Position numbers and translations under genes: made by a program | The notes under the pieces: model-generated | What the model was told of the DNA's origin: nothing | The model's database searches: none | Seen by the model: only the letters and a program-made list of their open reading frames with translations | NCBI GenBank assembly: GCA_009778865.1 | Contig: WRFJ01000007.1 | Span: 1-15,489 of the forward strand | DNA: 15,489 bases | Reading direction: 5' to 3' | From: Chloroflexota bacterium | GTDB taxonomy: Bacteria; Chloroflexota; Dehalococcoidia; Dehalococcoidales; WRFJ01 | Shown here: positions 5,236 through 14,560 of the stretch, piece by piece | Position numbering within the stretch: position 1 is the stretch's first letter | How the letters are laid out: each line of letters starts with the position of its first letter

Positions 5236-8064
5236 ATGAGCCAGGACTACATAAAAATTAAAGGTGCGCGCGAACATAACCTTAAGAATATAAGTTTAGA
5301 CATACCACGGGATAAATTGGTGGTAATCACCGGTGTTTCCGGTAGTGGCAAGTCGTCTCTTGCTTTTGATACTATTTATGCCGAGGGCCAGCGTCGCTAT
5401 ATGGAAAGCCTTTCGGCTTACGCCCGTCAGTTTTTAGGCCGAATGGAGAAACCTGATGTGGACTCTATAGAAGGTCTTTCCCCGGCTATTTCTATAGACC
5501 AAAAAGGCCAGGGCAAGAATCCGCGTTCTACGGTGGGTACGGTAACTGAAGTTTATGATTATTTGCGCTTACTTTTTGCTAGAATAGGGCACCCCTTTTG
5601 TCCGCATTGCGGTAAGGAAATCTCAGCTCAAAGCATAGAAGATATTGCCAGCGCTATCTTAGCTATGCCGGCTGGTCAAAAAATTATGATTTTAGCACCG
5701 GTTATCAGTGACCGCAAGGGCGAATATCAAAGTGTTTTTGCTGAACTTGCCAAAAACGGCTATGCCAGAGCACGTGTAGACGGGGCTATCTATCAGCTTG
5801 ATGAAGAAATCAAGCTGGAAAAAACCAAAAAACATAAAATTGAAGCAGTGGTAGACCGTTTAGTGACCGGCGAACAAGGCCAAAGAAGCCGCATAGTCGA
5901 CTCGGTGGAAACAGCTTTAAAATTGGGTGCCGGCAACGTTATTATTGCTGAACTGGACGGTCAGGAGAAACTCTATTCCGAACATTTTGCTTGTAAAGAA
6001 TGCGGTTTTTCTTTTACCGAAATTGAGCCGCGTACTTTTAGTTTTAACAGCCCTCATGGTGCCTGTCCCAGTTGCACCGGGTTAGGTTTTAAACTGGAAT
6101 TTGATGCGGATTTAGTAATTCCCGATAAAAACTTATCATTAAATGAAGGGGCTATTGCTCCTTTTGCTACTCAAAACTATTATCTCTATGCTTTTGACCA
6201 ACTGTCAAAAAAGTACGGTTTTAATCTTAATACTCCGGTTAAAAATCTGTCCGACGAACAACTGAATATTATTTTATACGGTGAAAAGAGTACTAAAAGA
6301 CACCGCACCAGTTTTGGTAAGCAAACGCATGAATATGTAACCGGCGGCTACGAAGGTATTATACCCCGTCTGCAAAGGCTGCATCGGGAAACACAAAGTG
6401 AATATACGCGTACTGAGTATGAACGCTACATGATAAGTTTTCCTTGCGATGAGTGTGAAGGCAAGCGCCTTAAAAAAGAGTCTTTAGCAGTATTTATAGA
6501 CGGGCAAAGCATTATGGATATTTCAGCCATGGCAGTAACCGACGCCTTAAAGTGGGTTAAAAACCTTACTGGTAAAAACTCTCCTTTAAACTCCAAGGAG
6601 AGCATGATAGGCAAGCAGATATTTAAAGAGATTACCGCACGTTTAGGCTTTTTGGAAGCTGTAGGTTTAGATTATCTGTCGGTTGACCGTGCCTCTAATA
6701 CTTTATCGGGCGGTGAAACTCAGCGCATAAGACTGGCCACTCAAATAGGCAGCGGCTTAACCGGCGTGTTGTATATCTGCGATGAACCTACAGTAGGCTT
6801 ACATCCGGCTGATGACGATCGTTTGATAAATACCCTAAAAAACTTAACGGATTTAGGCAATACTGTTATTGTAGTAGAGCATGATGAAGCTATGATGCGA
6901 GCTGCTCATCATATTGTAGATATCGGTCCTTATGCCGGCGAACATGGTGGACAAGTGGTAGCTCAGGGTAGTCTGCAGGATATTATGGACAATAAACAAT
7001 CGCTAACCGGTGCTTATCTGTCGGGACGCAAAGTTATTGCTCTACCGAAAAAACACCGTGAAGGCAACGGACTTTTTCTGTCCATTGTAGGAGCTACCCA
7101 AAACAACTTAAAAAATGTGTCGGTAGATATTCCGCTGGGCAAACTGGTGGTTGTTACCGGCGTCTCGGGTAGTGGTAAATCTACTTTAATTACTGATATC
7201 TTATATAAAAGTCTGGCCGCTAATTTTTATCGCAGTAAAGAGCGTCCCGGTATTCACCAAACTATTTGCGGTATGGAAAATATCAACAAAGTGATAAATA
7301 TAGACCAAAGCCCTATTGGTCGTACGCCGCGCAGTAACCCGGCTACCTATACAGGTATTTTTACTGTTGTACGCGACCTTTTTGCCAAAAGTACTGATGC
7401 CAAAACACGCGGTTATATGCCTGGACGTTTTAGTTTTAACGTTAAAGGTGGGCGCTGCGAAGAGTGCAAGGGTGACGGTTATATACAGATAGAAATGCAG
7501 TTTTTGCCGGATGTAACGGTGCCTTGTGAAGTATGCGGCGGCAAGCGCTATAACGCTGAGGTGTTGGAAGTTAAGTTTAAAGGTAAAAATATTGCCGATG
7601 TTTTGGATATGACTATAGAGCAGGCTTTAGAATTTTTTGCCAATTTTCCGGCCATACACCGTCGTTTACAATCTTTAAACGATGTTGGTTTAGGTTATAT
7701 GCGTTTGGGCCAATCGGCTACCACTCTTTCTGGTGGTGAGGCCCAGCGTATAAAACTAGCTACCGAACTGGCTAAGACTGCCCAAGGGCATACGTTGTAT
7801 ATTTTAGACGAACCCACCACTGGTTTGGCTTTTGAAGATACAGCTGCTTTACTTAGAGTATTAAATCGCTTGGCCGATAACGGCAGCAGCGTGCTGGTTA
7901 TTGAGCATCAGCTTGATATTATAAAAAATGCTGATTATATTATAGATTTAGGTCCGGGAGCCGGTCACCGCGGCGGTCAGATTGTGGCTTTAGGTACACC
8001 TGAAGAAGTGGCTAATAATAAAAAATCCCTTACTGGCTGCTATTTAAAACCTTTTTTGGTATAA
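5236..8064 (+). CDS. uvrA: Excinuclease ABC subunit A (UvrA)
   Basis: UvrA is the damage-sensing ATPase of nucleotide excision repair; as a dimer it loads UvrB onto lesions. The protein of 942 residues is full length. It has two ABC ATPase halves, each with Walker A GVSGSGKS (near 33 and near 650) and LSGGE signatures, paired with DEPT Walker B segments. Zinc-module cysteines are visible as CPHC, CKEC/CPSC, CDEC in the first half, and CEEC...CEVC in the second half (about 740-770). The frame also offers GTG 5230 and ATG 5233. I chose ATG 5236 because GGAG at 5227-5230 is well spaced for it and the family begins a few residues before IKIKGAREHNLKNI. In the second half, the motif usually written TTGLH is TTGLA and EHN is EHQ, a local departure from a conserved pattern. 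It is probably SOS-regulated. No uvrB or uvrC is nearby. Confidence 0.97.
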   Translation: MSQDYIKIKGAREHNLKNISLDIPRDKLVVITGVSGSGKSSLAFDTIYAEGQRRYMESLSAYARQFLGRMEKPDVDSIEGLSPAISIDQKGQGKNPRSTVGTVTEVYDYLRLLFARIGHPFCPHCGKEISAQSIEDIASAILAMPAGQKIMILAPVISDRKGEYQSVFAELAKNGYARARVDGAIYQLDEEIKLEKTKKHKIEAVVDRLVTGEQGQRSRIVDSVETALKLGAGNVIIAELDGQEKLYSEHFACKECGFSFTEIEPRTFSFNSPHGACPSCTGLGFKLEFDADLVIPDKNLSLNEGAIAPFATQNYYLYAFDQLSKKYGFNLNTPVKNLSDEQLNIILYGEKSTKRHRTSFGKQTHEYVTGGYEGIIPRLQRLHRETQSEYTRTEYERYMISFPCDECEGKRLKKESLAVFIDGQSIMDISAMAVTDALKWVKNLTGKNSPLNSKESMIGKQIFKEITARLGFLEAVGLDYLSVDRASNTLSGGETQRIRLATQIGSGLTGVLYICDEPTVGLHPADDDRLINTLKNLTDLGNTVIVVEHDEAMMRAAHHIVDIGPYAGEHGGQVVAQGSLQDIMDNKQSLTGAYLSGRKVIALPKKHREGNGLFLSIVGATQNNLKNVSVDIPLGKLVVVTGVSGSGKSTLITDILYKSLAANFYRSKERPGIHQTICGMENINKVINIDQSPIGRTPRSNPATYTGIFTVVRDLFAKSTDAKTRGYMPGRFSFNVKGGRCEECKGDGYIQIEMQFLPDVTVPCEVCGGKRYNAEVLEVKFKGKNIADVLDMTIEQALEFFANFPAIHRRLQSLNDVGLGYMRLGQSATTLSGGEAQRIKLATELAKTAQGHTLYILDEPTTGLAFEDTAALLRVLNRLADNGSSVLVIEHQLDIIKNADYIIDLGPGAGHRGGQIVALGTPEEVANNKKSLTGCYLKPFLV

Positions 8065-8115
8065 TTTTAAATATATGTCAGTTATTAAAAGTAGGCTATA
8101 AAGGATGAAAAGTAA

Positions 8116-8376
8116 ATGAAGAGTAAAATGAAAAGAATGACTCCACAGAAGATGCGTGTAGTTGGCTGGTTGTGGACTATAGCAGCTATTTTATACTTTG
8201 TATTTGCGATATCCTCTCTTTGGAATATCAATTTTGATAGTGCTATTAAGGTCTACTATTTACAACTAATTATTCACTTAATAAACCTCTTTCTTTATAG
8301 TGCTTTAGTTATAATATGGTGGGTTAAATATGCGCGTATTAAGCATCTTGCAGACGACAATAAATTGCTTAACTAG
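8116..8376 (+). CDS. Small two-helix membrane protein, function unknown
   Basis: This 86-residue protein is not one I recognise. It starts with a basic stretch (MKSKMKRMTPQKMR), then has a first hydrophobic helix at about 15-36, a short polar loop, a second hydrophobic helix at about 48-70 ending in Trp-Trp, and a charged tail of about 16 residues. By the positive-inside rule both ends would lie in the cytoplasm, since the N-terminus and the segment after helix 2 (KYARIKH) are both basic. It begins 51 bases after uvrA on the same strand with no clear promoter or terminator between, so it may be read through from uvrA. The start is uncertain: AAGG at 8101-8104 is 11 bases before ATG 8116, and ATG 8128 and 8137 are alternatives. 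Composition supports a real gene more than a chance ORF. Confidence 0.65.
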   Translation: MKSKMKRMTPQKMRVVGWLWTIAAILYFVFAISSLWNINFDSAIKVYYLQLIIHLINLFLYSALVIIWWVKYARIKHLADDNKLLN

Positions 8377-8488
8377 CTGACTGACAATAAGACTACACCA
8401 TCTCAAAAGTTTATAACATAACTTAATAGAATATGGGTCTGCGTTGAGATTTGTTTTATTGTGTCTTATGATATCTTTAATAATACGT

Positions 8489-11056
8489 TTATTCTATAGA
8501 CACCATCGAGCCGTCGGCTTCTTTACGTACATTAATGCGCGAGGGGAAAAACTCTTTTAGTTCTTCTATGTGAGTGATAATAAATATCTTCTCAAAATCA
8601 GCGGCGATAGCGGCAATAGCTTCTTTTAAATATTCAATGCCGTTTTGATCCTGTGTTCCGAAACCCTCGTCTATAATAACGATGGGTAGAGGCGCACCAC
8701 TGCGTTTAGCTAGCACTTTGGAAAGAGCAATGCGTATGGCAAAATCTATGCGGAATTTTTCGCCGCCCGAATACATTTCATAATGACGCGTGCCTAATTC
8801 GTCACCGATGATAATATCTAGCGTATCTTTTAATTCACCGGTGGTTTTAGTAGTTTTTTGAGTTTCCAAAGAGACTGTTAAGCGTCCGTCGGTTAAACGC
8901 AACAAAAGACGGTTAGCCTCCTCCGATATCTCTGGTACTACCATTTCTACAATCATAGCCTGCATGCCGTTTTTACCGAAAGCTTTTTGCAAAGTTTCGT
9001 ATAAAGCACTTTGAGTATTAGCTTGCGCTATGGCTTGAGTAGTTTCTTTTATTTGCCGGCTTTTTTCTTGTGCTTGTTCCAGGCGGTTTTGACTAACAGC
9101 TAGATGACTTTGTGCTGCCTGCAGGTCTTGCTGGGCTTGGTAGTAGTTATCTTGGCTTTTTTGTGTTTGTTCTTGTATCAAGTCAGCCTGTTCTGTCTGG
9201 GCTATTAATTTTTCCTGTCGAATGAGTTTTTCCTGCGAGTCTTGCTTTAAAATCTGCAATGACTCCTGCCAAGACTTTGCTTGCCGGCCTGTTTCCTCGT
9301 AACTTTGCTTAGCGTATTTAAGCTCCTGGGCTAAAGCTACGTATGGTTTAAGAATCGTTGTTTGTTCGTTTAAATCTTTATATATTTGATCATCATAATC
9401 TAGTTCTGCGAGTTGTTGCTGACAGTTCTTAAGGATTAAACGGATTTCAGTACAAAAAGCTTCTTCTTGCAAGGCTATAGCGTATTTTTTTATAACTTCG
9501 TTTATTTGTTCTAGTACTTCAGTATTTTGCTGCTGTTGCTTCATAGCCATTTGTATCTGCCCCCGCCAGGCGGACAGCTTTTCTGTTTTCTGCTTGAAGG
9601 TAGAGCCGGCCTGTTTTACCGCTTCTTTATTTTCTGACAGCTTATATTCATAAGCTTTAATTTTTTCATCAAGAACGCTTATCTGTTTTTGAGCTTTTAA
9701 GTACTGTTCTTGGCACTCAATAATTAAACTGTCGCGTTTATTATCAGTAAGTTCTTGATGGCACAACGGACAGTCGTAGTCGCCAGTACTTTGCAAATGA
9801 TCTAAGTTTTGTAAAGTATGGTTATTTTGAGTTACAAGAGCACTTTGCTGCAATTTGGACTGAGTTAAAGTCTGAGCTAAAATTTCTTGCTCGGCGCTTA
9901 AAGCATCTAAGTTTTTTTGAGCGGTCTTAAGTTCGTTTTCGGCTATATTTGCCTGTTTGTTAAGGACGGTTGTTGATTCTTTTAAAATTAAGCGTTCTTT
10001 TTCTTCGTTTTTAATCTTCAAAAAAACTTCTATCTCGGCTTTTTTGGCGTTTATAGTATTTTGTGCTGTGCATATCTGTTGACTAAGTTCATAGTATTGT
10101 TCGCGTTTTTTATATTGTTTTAAAAGCTCTTCTTCGTTTTGTCTATAATTTTGTTCGCCATCTTCTATTTCTTTGCGGCGCTGCAAGATCTCCATGGCTT
10201 GATTTTGTTTAAGCTTGGCATTTTCTATTAAGTCTATAGTCTTTTGCCAGTCACTTTGATTTTTCAAAAGTGCTCTCTGGCAATCATCTAAACGTTCTTT
10301 TTGTAGATTTATAGATGATAGACGGGCGGCATTTGTCTGATAGGCGCTTTGGGCTTCTTTATATTTTTTATGCAAGCAATCAGTTTGTTCTCGGGATTGC
10401 TGAAGTTCTTCTTGCAAACTTTCTACGACATAAGCGTCTTGCTGCAAAGCTTCTAATTGGCCTTCCATTAAAATAACACTGTTTTTAAGGACTGTAGCCT
10501 GTTCTTTGGCCACTTGAGCGTAGGCCTCATATTCTTCTAAGCCTAAAATCTGTGTCAGTACGGCTTTACGCTCATTCGGGCTTTTCTCGCTGAAATTAGC
10601 GGCTTGTCCTTGTCTTAAAAATGCACTGGCACTGAAAGTAGCATAGTTCATACGTAAAACAGAAATGATTTTGGTATTAGTTTTACTGACGCTGTCTTCG
10701 CTTATATTGCCCCATTGGTTGTTATACTTAACATAAAAATCAACGGTAGTTTTGTCAGCACTTTTTTGGCTTTTAGCGCGCTTACGGCGGCGTACTATGC
10801 GGTATTCATCAACACCGGTCTTAAAATCAAATATAACCTCAGTCTCTGGTTGTCCTTCGGAAATTACCGAGTTATCGTCGCTGGCAACAGAGCGTGTTTG
10901 CGCCCACAGAGCCCATGTAATAGCGTCAATAAGAGTGCTTTTGCCAGCACCGTTATGCCCGCTGATAACAGCTAAAGACAGCGGTGCAAAGTCTATCTCA
11001 GCACCTTTTTGGCGGTAACTCATAAAATTAGTGATTTTTAAATATTGGGGTATCAT
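8489..11056 (-). CDS. sbcC: SbcC/Rad50-family DNA repair ATPase
   Basis: SbcC is an SMC-like ATPase that normally pairs with the SbcD nuclease to process hairpins and double-strand break ends. The 855-residue protein begins with MIPQYLKITNFMSYR and Walker A GHNGAGKS (33-40). Two long Gln/Glu/Lys-rich coiled coils (about 180-420 and 445-690) flank a central zinc hook, CPLC (Cys429/Cys432), almost exactly mid-protein. The C-terminal ATPase half carries the signature YSGGEKFRIDFAIRIALSK and Walker B PIVIIDEGFGTQD. It is intact and of plausible length, though shorter than E. coli SbcC. No sbcD gene is adjacent: the next gene upstream is rpoD, 226 bases away, and that gap has no nuclease remnant. 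No good Shine-Dalgarno sequence precedes the ATG. An incomplete GAAC half-site resembling a LexA box abuts the start codon. Confidence 0.93.
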   Translation of the reverse strand: MIPQYLKITNFMSYRQKGAEIDFAPLSLAVISGHNGAGKSTLIDAITWALWAQTRSVASDDNSVISEGQPETEVIFDFKTGVDEYRIVRRRKRAKSQKSADKTTVDFYVKYNNQWGNISEDSVSKTNTKIISVLRMNYATFSASAFLRQGQAANFSEKSPNERKAVLTQILGLEEYEAYAQVAKEQATVLKNSVILMEGQLEALQQDAYVVESLQEELQQSREQTDCLHKKYKEAQSAYQTNAARLSSINLQKERLDDCQRALLKNQSDWQKTIDLIENAKLKQNQAMEILQRRKEIEDGEQNYRQNEEELLKQYKKREQYYELSQQICTAQNTINAKKAEIEVFLKIKNEEKERLILKESTTVLNKQANIAENELKTAQKNLDALSAEQEILAQTLTQSKLQQSALVTQNNHTLQNLDHLQSTGDYDCPLCHQELTDNKRDSLIIECQEQYLKAQKQISVLDEKIKAYEYKLSENKEAVKQAGSTFKQKTEKLSAWRGQIQMAMKQQQQNTEVLEQINEVIKKYAIALQEEAFCTEIRLILKNCQQQLAELDYDDQIYKDLNEQTTILKPYVALAQELKYAKQSYEETGRQAKSWQESLQILKQDSQEKLIRQEKLIAQTEQADLIQEQTQKSQDNYYQAQQDLQAAQSHLAVSQNRLEQAQEKSRQIKETTQAIAQANTQSALYETLQKAFGKNGMQAMIVEMVVPEISEEANRLLLRLTDGRLTVSLETQKTTKTTGELKDTLDIIIGDELGTRHYEMYSGGEKFRIDFAIRIALSKVLAKRSGAPLPIVIIDEGFGTQDQNGIEYLKEAIAAIAADFEKIFIITHIEELKEFFPSRINVRKEADGSMVSIE

Positions 11057-11282
11057 ATATTTGTTCGGATTTTTTAATCATTTAGTCTACGTTTTTTACT
11101 CTATCTTGTTTGTACGCTATTGTTGAAAGCAATCTCCAAGGTATATGCTAGCAGCTTTAATACCTTAAAGAGTGTATTGATTTGAGATGCTTTTTCTTTA
11201 GCCTAAATGAGTTTGCCGCTAAGATTTATTTTTAGTTGGGTTATCTCTTTTTAGATGTCTATGAAATTAGCTGAGAAATAAT

Positions 11283-12761
11283 TTAATCCAAATAATCTTT
11301 CAATTGGCGAGAACGGGAAGGGTGGCGTAGTTTGCGTAAAGCTTTAGCTTCTATTTGACGGATACGCTCACGAGTCACGTTAAATTCCTTACCTACTTCC
11401 TCAAGAGTTCGGCTGCGACCGTCTTCTAAACCAAAACGCAATTGCAGCACTCTTCTTTCACGAGAAGTAAGACTGCTGAGCACATTATATATCTGCTCTT
11501 TTAGAAGCTGTCTGCTGGCAGCATCTGGTGGGGCTAAAGCGTTTTGATCCTCAATAAAATCACCTAAATGGCTGTCTTCTTCTTCGCCGATGGGTGACTC
11601 CAAAGAAATAGGCAGTTGGGAGATCTTACTTATTTCGCGCACCTTTTCTACCGGCAGATCCATTTCTTTAGCTATTTCTTTAGGGGTAGGCTCGCGCCCT
11701 AGTTTTTGCGAGAGCTGGCGGCTGGTGGACAGCAGTTTGTTAATAGTTTCTACCATATGTACTGGAATACGGATGGTACGTGCCTGGTCGGCTATGGCAC
11801 GGGTAATAGCCTGACGTATCCACCAAGTAGCATAGGTGGAAAACTTATAGCCGCGGTGATAATCAAATTTTTCCACAGCGCGTATTAAGCCTATATTGCC
11901 TTCCTGTATAAGATCTAAAAGCGGCATGCCGCGCCCTATGTGTTTTTTAGCTACTGACACTACTAAGCGCAAGTTGGCTTCCACCAAGTGGCGTTCGCTT
12001 TTATCGGCTTCGCGAATCAGATCTTCAAAACGACGCTTAAAGATAGGGTTATATATATCTACTTGCTTTATAAACTTTTCGTCGTGTGAAAGAGTCTTAA
12101 TGCCTTCTAGCGGCATACTATCGGGAATAAGGTCCAGTACCTCCTGAGGCATGAGGTTGGAATTAAGAGATAAGTCTATAATTGATTGCTCAACAAAAGC
12201 CGATTCTAAACCATGCTCTTCGGCGATTTTTTTGACCATATTCTGGTCTATTTCGCTGTCTATATTAAGATGCAGCTCAGAGCTGAAAACATCTATTTTA
12301 AATATGCCAGTGGCTTTAATGCGGAGCTCTGCCTGCACATAACCTATAATGTCTACCGCTTTGGCCAAATCGCGCAGCATATGCATAATGCTTTCCTGCG
12401 GCGAAGGTTCTTTACCGTATTCTTCAATATGTTTTTTCTGTATTTCGTTTAAACGGCGGCTTTCTTCCATGGTGCGCGCCAACTTCTTTTCATCAGCCGC
12501 TGACAGCAACGGTACGCGGCCTATTTCATGCAAATACAGGCGTACCGGGTCATCTACTACACCTTGTTCTTCAAGGTTACTCCAGGCCAGTTCGCCGCCA
12601 ACCTCTTCAATATCTTCATCGCTATCTTCTTCCTCTACATCCAGCATATCTTCGGCAGTAGGGTCCAAATCTTCTCCAAACTCTCCAAGTTCTTCTTCGG
12701 GTTCTGTTTTTGCGTCTAATTTTTGCTCTTCTTCGTCATCTAATGTCTCTTCTTTATCCAC
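11283..12761 (-). CDS. rpoD: Primary sigma factor RpoD (sigma-70/SigA)
   Basis: RpoD directs RNA polymerase to housekeeping promoters. The protein has 492 residues. The first 60 are extremely acidic (30 Asp/Glu) and show no clear region 1.1 fold. Region 1.2 is at about 69-105 (DDPVRLYLHEIGRVPLLS). A non-conserved insert spans about 110-245. Region 2 lies at about 255-335, with EANLRLVVSVAKKHIGRG, DLIQEGNIGLIRAV and the -10-recognising FSTYATWWIRQAITRAI. Region 3 spans about 340-420, and region 4 about 425-490, with RERRVLQLRFGL and the helix-turn-helix LEEVGKEFNVTRERIRQIEAKAL. The start is GTG (12761-12759), five bases after a perfect AGGAGG. That AGGAGG is made by the last two dnaG codons, and only 2 bases separate the genes, so translation is tightly linked to dnaG. 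The -10 elements in this window fit such a factor. Confidence 0.97.
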   Translation of the reverse strand: MDKEETLDDEEEQKLDAKTEPEEELGEFGEDLDPTAEDMLDVEEEDSDEDIEEVGGELAWSNLEEQGVVDDPVRLYLHEIGRVPLLSAADEKKLARTMEESRRLNEIQKKHIEEYGKEPSPQESIMHMLRDLAKAVDIIGYVQAELRIKATGIFKIDVFSSELHLNIDSEIDQNMVKKIAEEHGLESAFVEQSIIDLSLNSNLMPQEVLDLIPDSMPLEGIKTLSHDEKFIKQVDIYNPIFKRRFEDLIREADKSERHLVEANLRLVVSVAKKHIGRGMPLLDLIQEGNIGLIRAVEKFDYHRGYKFSTYATWWIRQAITRAIADQARTIRIPVHMVETINKLLSTSRQLSQKLGREPTPKEIAKEMDLPVEKVREISKISQLPISLESPIGEEEDSHLGDFIEDQNALAPPDAASRQLLKEQIYNVLSSLTSRERRVLQLRFGLEDGRSRTLEEVGKEFNVTRERIRQIEAKALRKLRHPSRSRQLKDYLD

Positions 12762-12763
12762 TT

Positions 12764-14524
12764 TTACCTCCTATGTTTTTGTCTGAAAGTCTCTTTGAGT
12801 GCTTGCGCTTCTTCTATACCTAAAGATTTTAAATGAGCTAATTCATCTTGGAAATCGTGTGCCTTAGCAGAAGCTAACACGGCGCTCTTAAGTTCTTCCT
12901 GTTCTTTAAGATATCTAAGTTTTAAACGCCGGCAACAGTCTTGCATCTTAGCCTTGTTATCTCCGGCCGGTAAAGGTCTTTCTTTAAAAGACTGCCAGCG
13001 CTCACTAGATATAACGTCTAACTGTGCAATAAAGTTGCTATTATACTCCCTTTTAAGTTTAGTGTATATAGCCTTATTAAGGGTATCATTAAAATATTTT
13101 TCTTCAGCTAAACAAGCTTCTATGAGATATTCATGCTGAGCAAGTAAAGATAACAGATAATTCTCTATAGCAGTATGATTGTCTTTAACGGCTAAAGATT
13201 CTGCAGTATTTCCTTCTTCTCTTTTTTTATTGACAGCGTCAATTCTTTGCATTTCTTTACGTAAGGCATCAGCGTTTAAACTTACCAGTGTGGCAAGATT
13301 ATTTAAATAGTGGGCTTGACGCACACTGTCTTTAATATTATAAATTACCGGCAGCATGGCCTTAGATAAAGTGCTTTTGCCGCTGGGAGTGGCAAGGTCT
13401 ACTTTTTGTTTTTCAATCTCCAGTATATAATCAATAACCGGTACAGCCTGTTTAATTAAGGCCGGCCAGTTTTCGGCATGGGATTTTAAATATTCGTCAG
13501 GATCCTTACCGTCCTTGATATGTAAAATACGTATTTCGCCATCCATAATGTTTTCTAGCGGTGCGCTTTTTTGAGCGGCCTCACGTCCGGCTTTATCATT
13601 ATCTAAAGCTAGTATTAAATTAGCGGTTAGTTTCTTTATATGCTCTGTTTGTTTTTCAGTAACAGCGGTGCCCATTGAAGCTACACAGTTTTGGTAGCCT
13701 GCCTGGTGAGCGGCAATTACGTCAAAATAGCCTTCCATAATGACAGCTTGATTTTGAGTGCGTATGTGCGGAGCAGCCAAATGCAAAGCGTACAGCAGAT
13801 TACTTTTGTCAAATAAGCGGTTTTGGGCAGTGTTAACATATTTAGCATGACCGCTTTGCAATAAAGTATTGTCCATAATGCGTACACCAAAACCAACGCA
13901 GCGACCGTTGCGGTCACTTATGGGGAAAGTAATAACATCTTTAAAGCGGTCAAATAACATACTGTTGCTATCATGTCGTACGGCAAGTGAAGCTTCGGCC
14001 ATTTCATTTTCGCTAAAATTACGTTCTTTTAAATAGTTTACTAAAGATTTACCGTCGGATGGGGCATAGCCCAGTTTAAAATCTACAATAGACTTATCAG
14101 TTATTTGGCGTTTATTTAGATAAATGCGGGCTTTTTCGGCTTGTGGGCTGGTTAGTAGCAGGTCAAAATAGTAATTTTGGGCGGCGGTATTAATATCGTA
14201 AAGACGTTTTTGTTTATTAGTTTCTTCGGGGGAATAATGGGAGGGCAGTTCTATTCCGCTACGCTCAGCTAACAGGCGCAAAGTTTCCCCAAACTCTAAA
14301 CCTTGCTTTTTCATAACGTAAGCAAACAGGTCGCCGCCCTCTTGGCAAGAGCCGTAGCAACGCCAAGTTTGCTTTTCTGGGTCTACTATAAAAGAAGGGG
14401 TTTTCTCCTCGTGAAAAGGACAACAAGCCTTGAAAAGGCGGCCGGCCCTTTTAAAATCTACATCGTATCCAATGTATTCTACAATATCCAGTTTTTGTTT
14501 AATCTGTTCTATATGGCTAGCCAT
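12764..14524 (-). CDS. dnaG: DNA primase DnaG
   Basis: DnaG makes RNA primers at the replication fork and is recruited by DnaB. The 586-residue protein has an N-terminal zinc domain with CPFHEEKTPSF (Cys35, His38) and RCYGSCQEGGD (Cys56, Cys60). The last pair is spaced Cys-x3-Cys instead of the common Cys-x2-Cys, a form I associate with Chloroflexota. The catalytic core follows (about 110-370), with the TOPRIM motif IMEGYFDVIAAHQAG (Glu264) and ALDNDKAG (Asp308, Asp310), then KDPDEYL (340-346). A helical C-terminal region of about 200 residues fits the helicase-binding domain. A promoter lies just upstream (14590-14561). The gene ends ...His-Arg-Arg-stop, and those two AGG codons form the rpoD Shine-Dalgarno sequence. 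The ATG at 14524 has only a weak, distant AGGT for ribosome binding. Confidence 0.96.
   Translation of the reverse strand: MASHIEQIKQKLDIVEYIGYDVDFKRAGRLFKACCPFHEEKTPSFIVDPEKQTWRCYGSCQEGGDLFAYVMKKQGLEFGETLRLLAERSGIELPSHYSPEETNKQKRLYDINTAAQNYYFDLLLTSPQAEKARIYLNKRQITDKSIVDFKLGYAPSDGKSLVNYLKERNFSENEMAEASLAVRHDSNSMLFDRFKDVITFPISDRNGRCVGFGVRIMDNTLLQSGHAKYVNTAQNRLFDKSNLLYALHLAAPHIRTQNQAVIMEGYFDVIAAHQAGYQNCVASMGTAVTEKQTEHIKKLTANLILALDNDKAGREAAQKSAPLENIMDGEIRILHIKDGKDPDEYLKSHAENWPALIKQAVPVIDYILEIEKQKVDLATPSGKSTLSKAMLPVIYNIKDSVRQAHYLNNLATLVSLNADALRKEMQRIDAVNKKREEGNTAESLAVKDNHTAIENYLLSLLAQHEYLIEACLAEEKYFNDTLNKAIYTKLKREYNSNFIAQLDVISSERWQSFKERPLPAGDNKAKMQDCCRRLKLRYLKEQEELKSAVLASAKAHDFQDELAHLKSLGIEEAQALKETFRQKHRR
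12767..12772 (-). promoter_or_regulatory. rpoD ribosome-binding site embedded in dnaG
   Basis: AGGAGG (12772-12767) is both the complete anti-16S match for rpoD and the final two Arg codons of dnaG. The dnaG TAA follows at once and the rpoD GTG comes five bases after the AGGAGG. Ribosomes finishing dnaG end on the rpoD initiation site. Confidence 0.9.
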
Positions 14525-14560
14525 TACGCTTTTTCTGACCTACAAAGAAGTATCTTGTAC

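Noticed and set aside
8387..8469. Nested inverted repeat (ATAAGAC/GTCTTAT around ATCTCAA/TTGAGAT) between the convergent membrane-protein gene and sbcC
   Set aside because: Arms are 7 bp each with large unpaired loops and no T-run. It might be a weak bidirectional terminator, but the support is insufficient.
11054..11067. Possible LexA box at the sbcC start (CGAACAAATATATG)
   Set aside because: Only the left half-site is good; the GTTY half is replaced by ATAT, and it runs into the start codon. Too weak to call.
12349..12786. 145-codon plus-strand ORF rich in Ser
   Set aside because: It is the antisense image of the Glu/Asp-rich start of rpoD (GAA/GAG read backwards gives TTC/CTC and shifted Ser codons). 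It has no homology pattern or ribosome-binding site.
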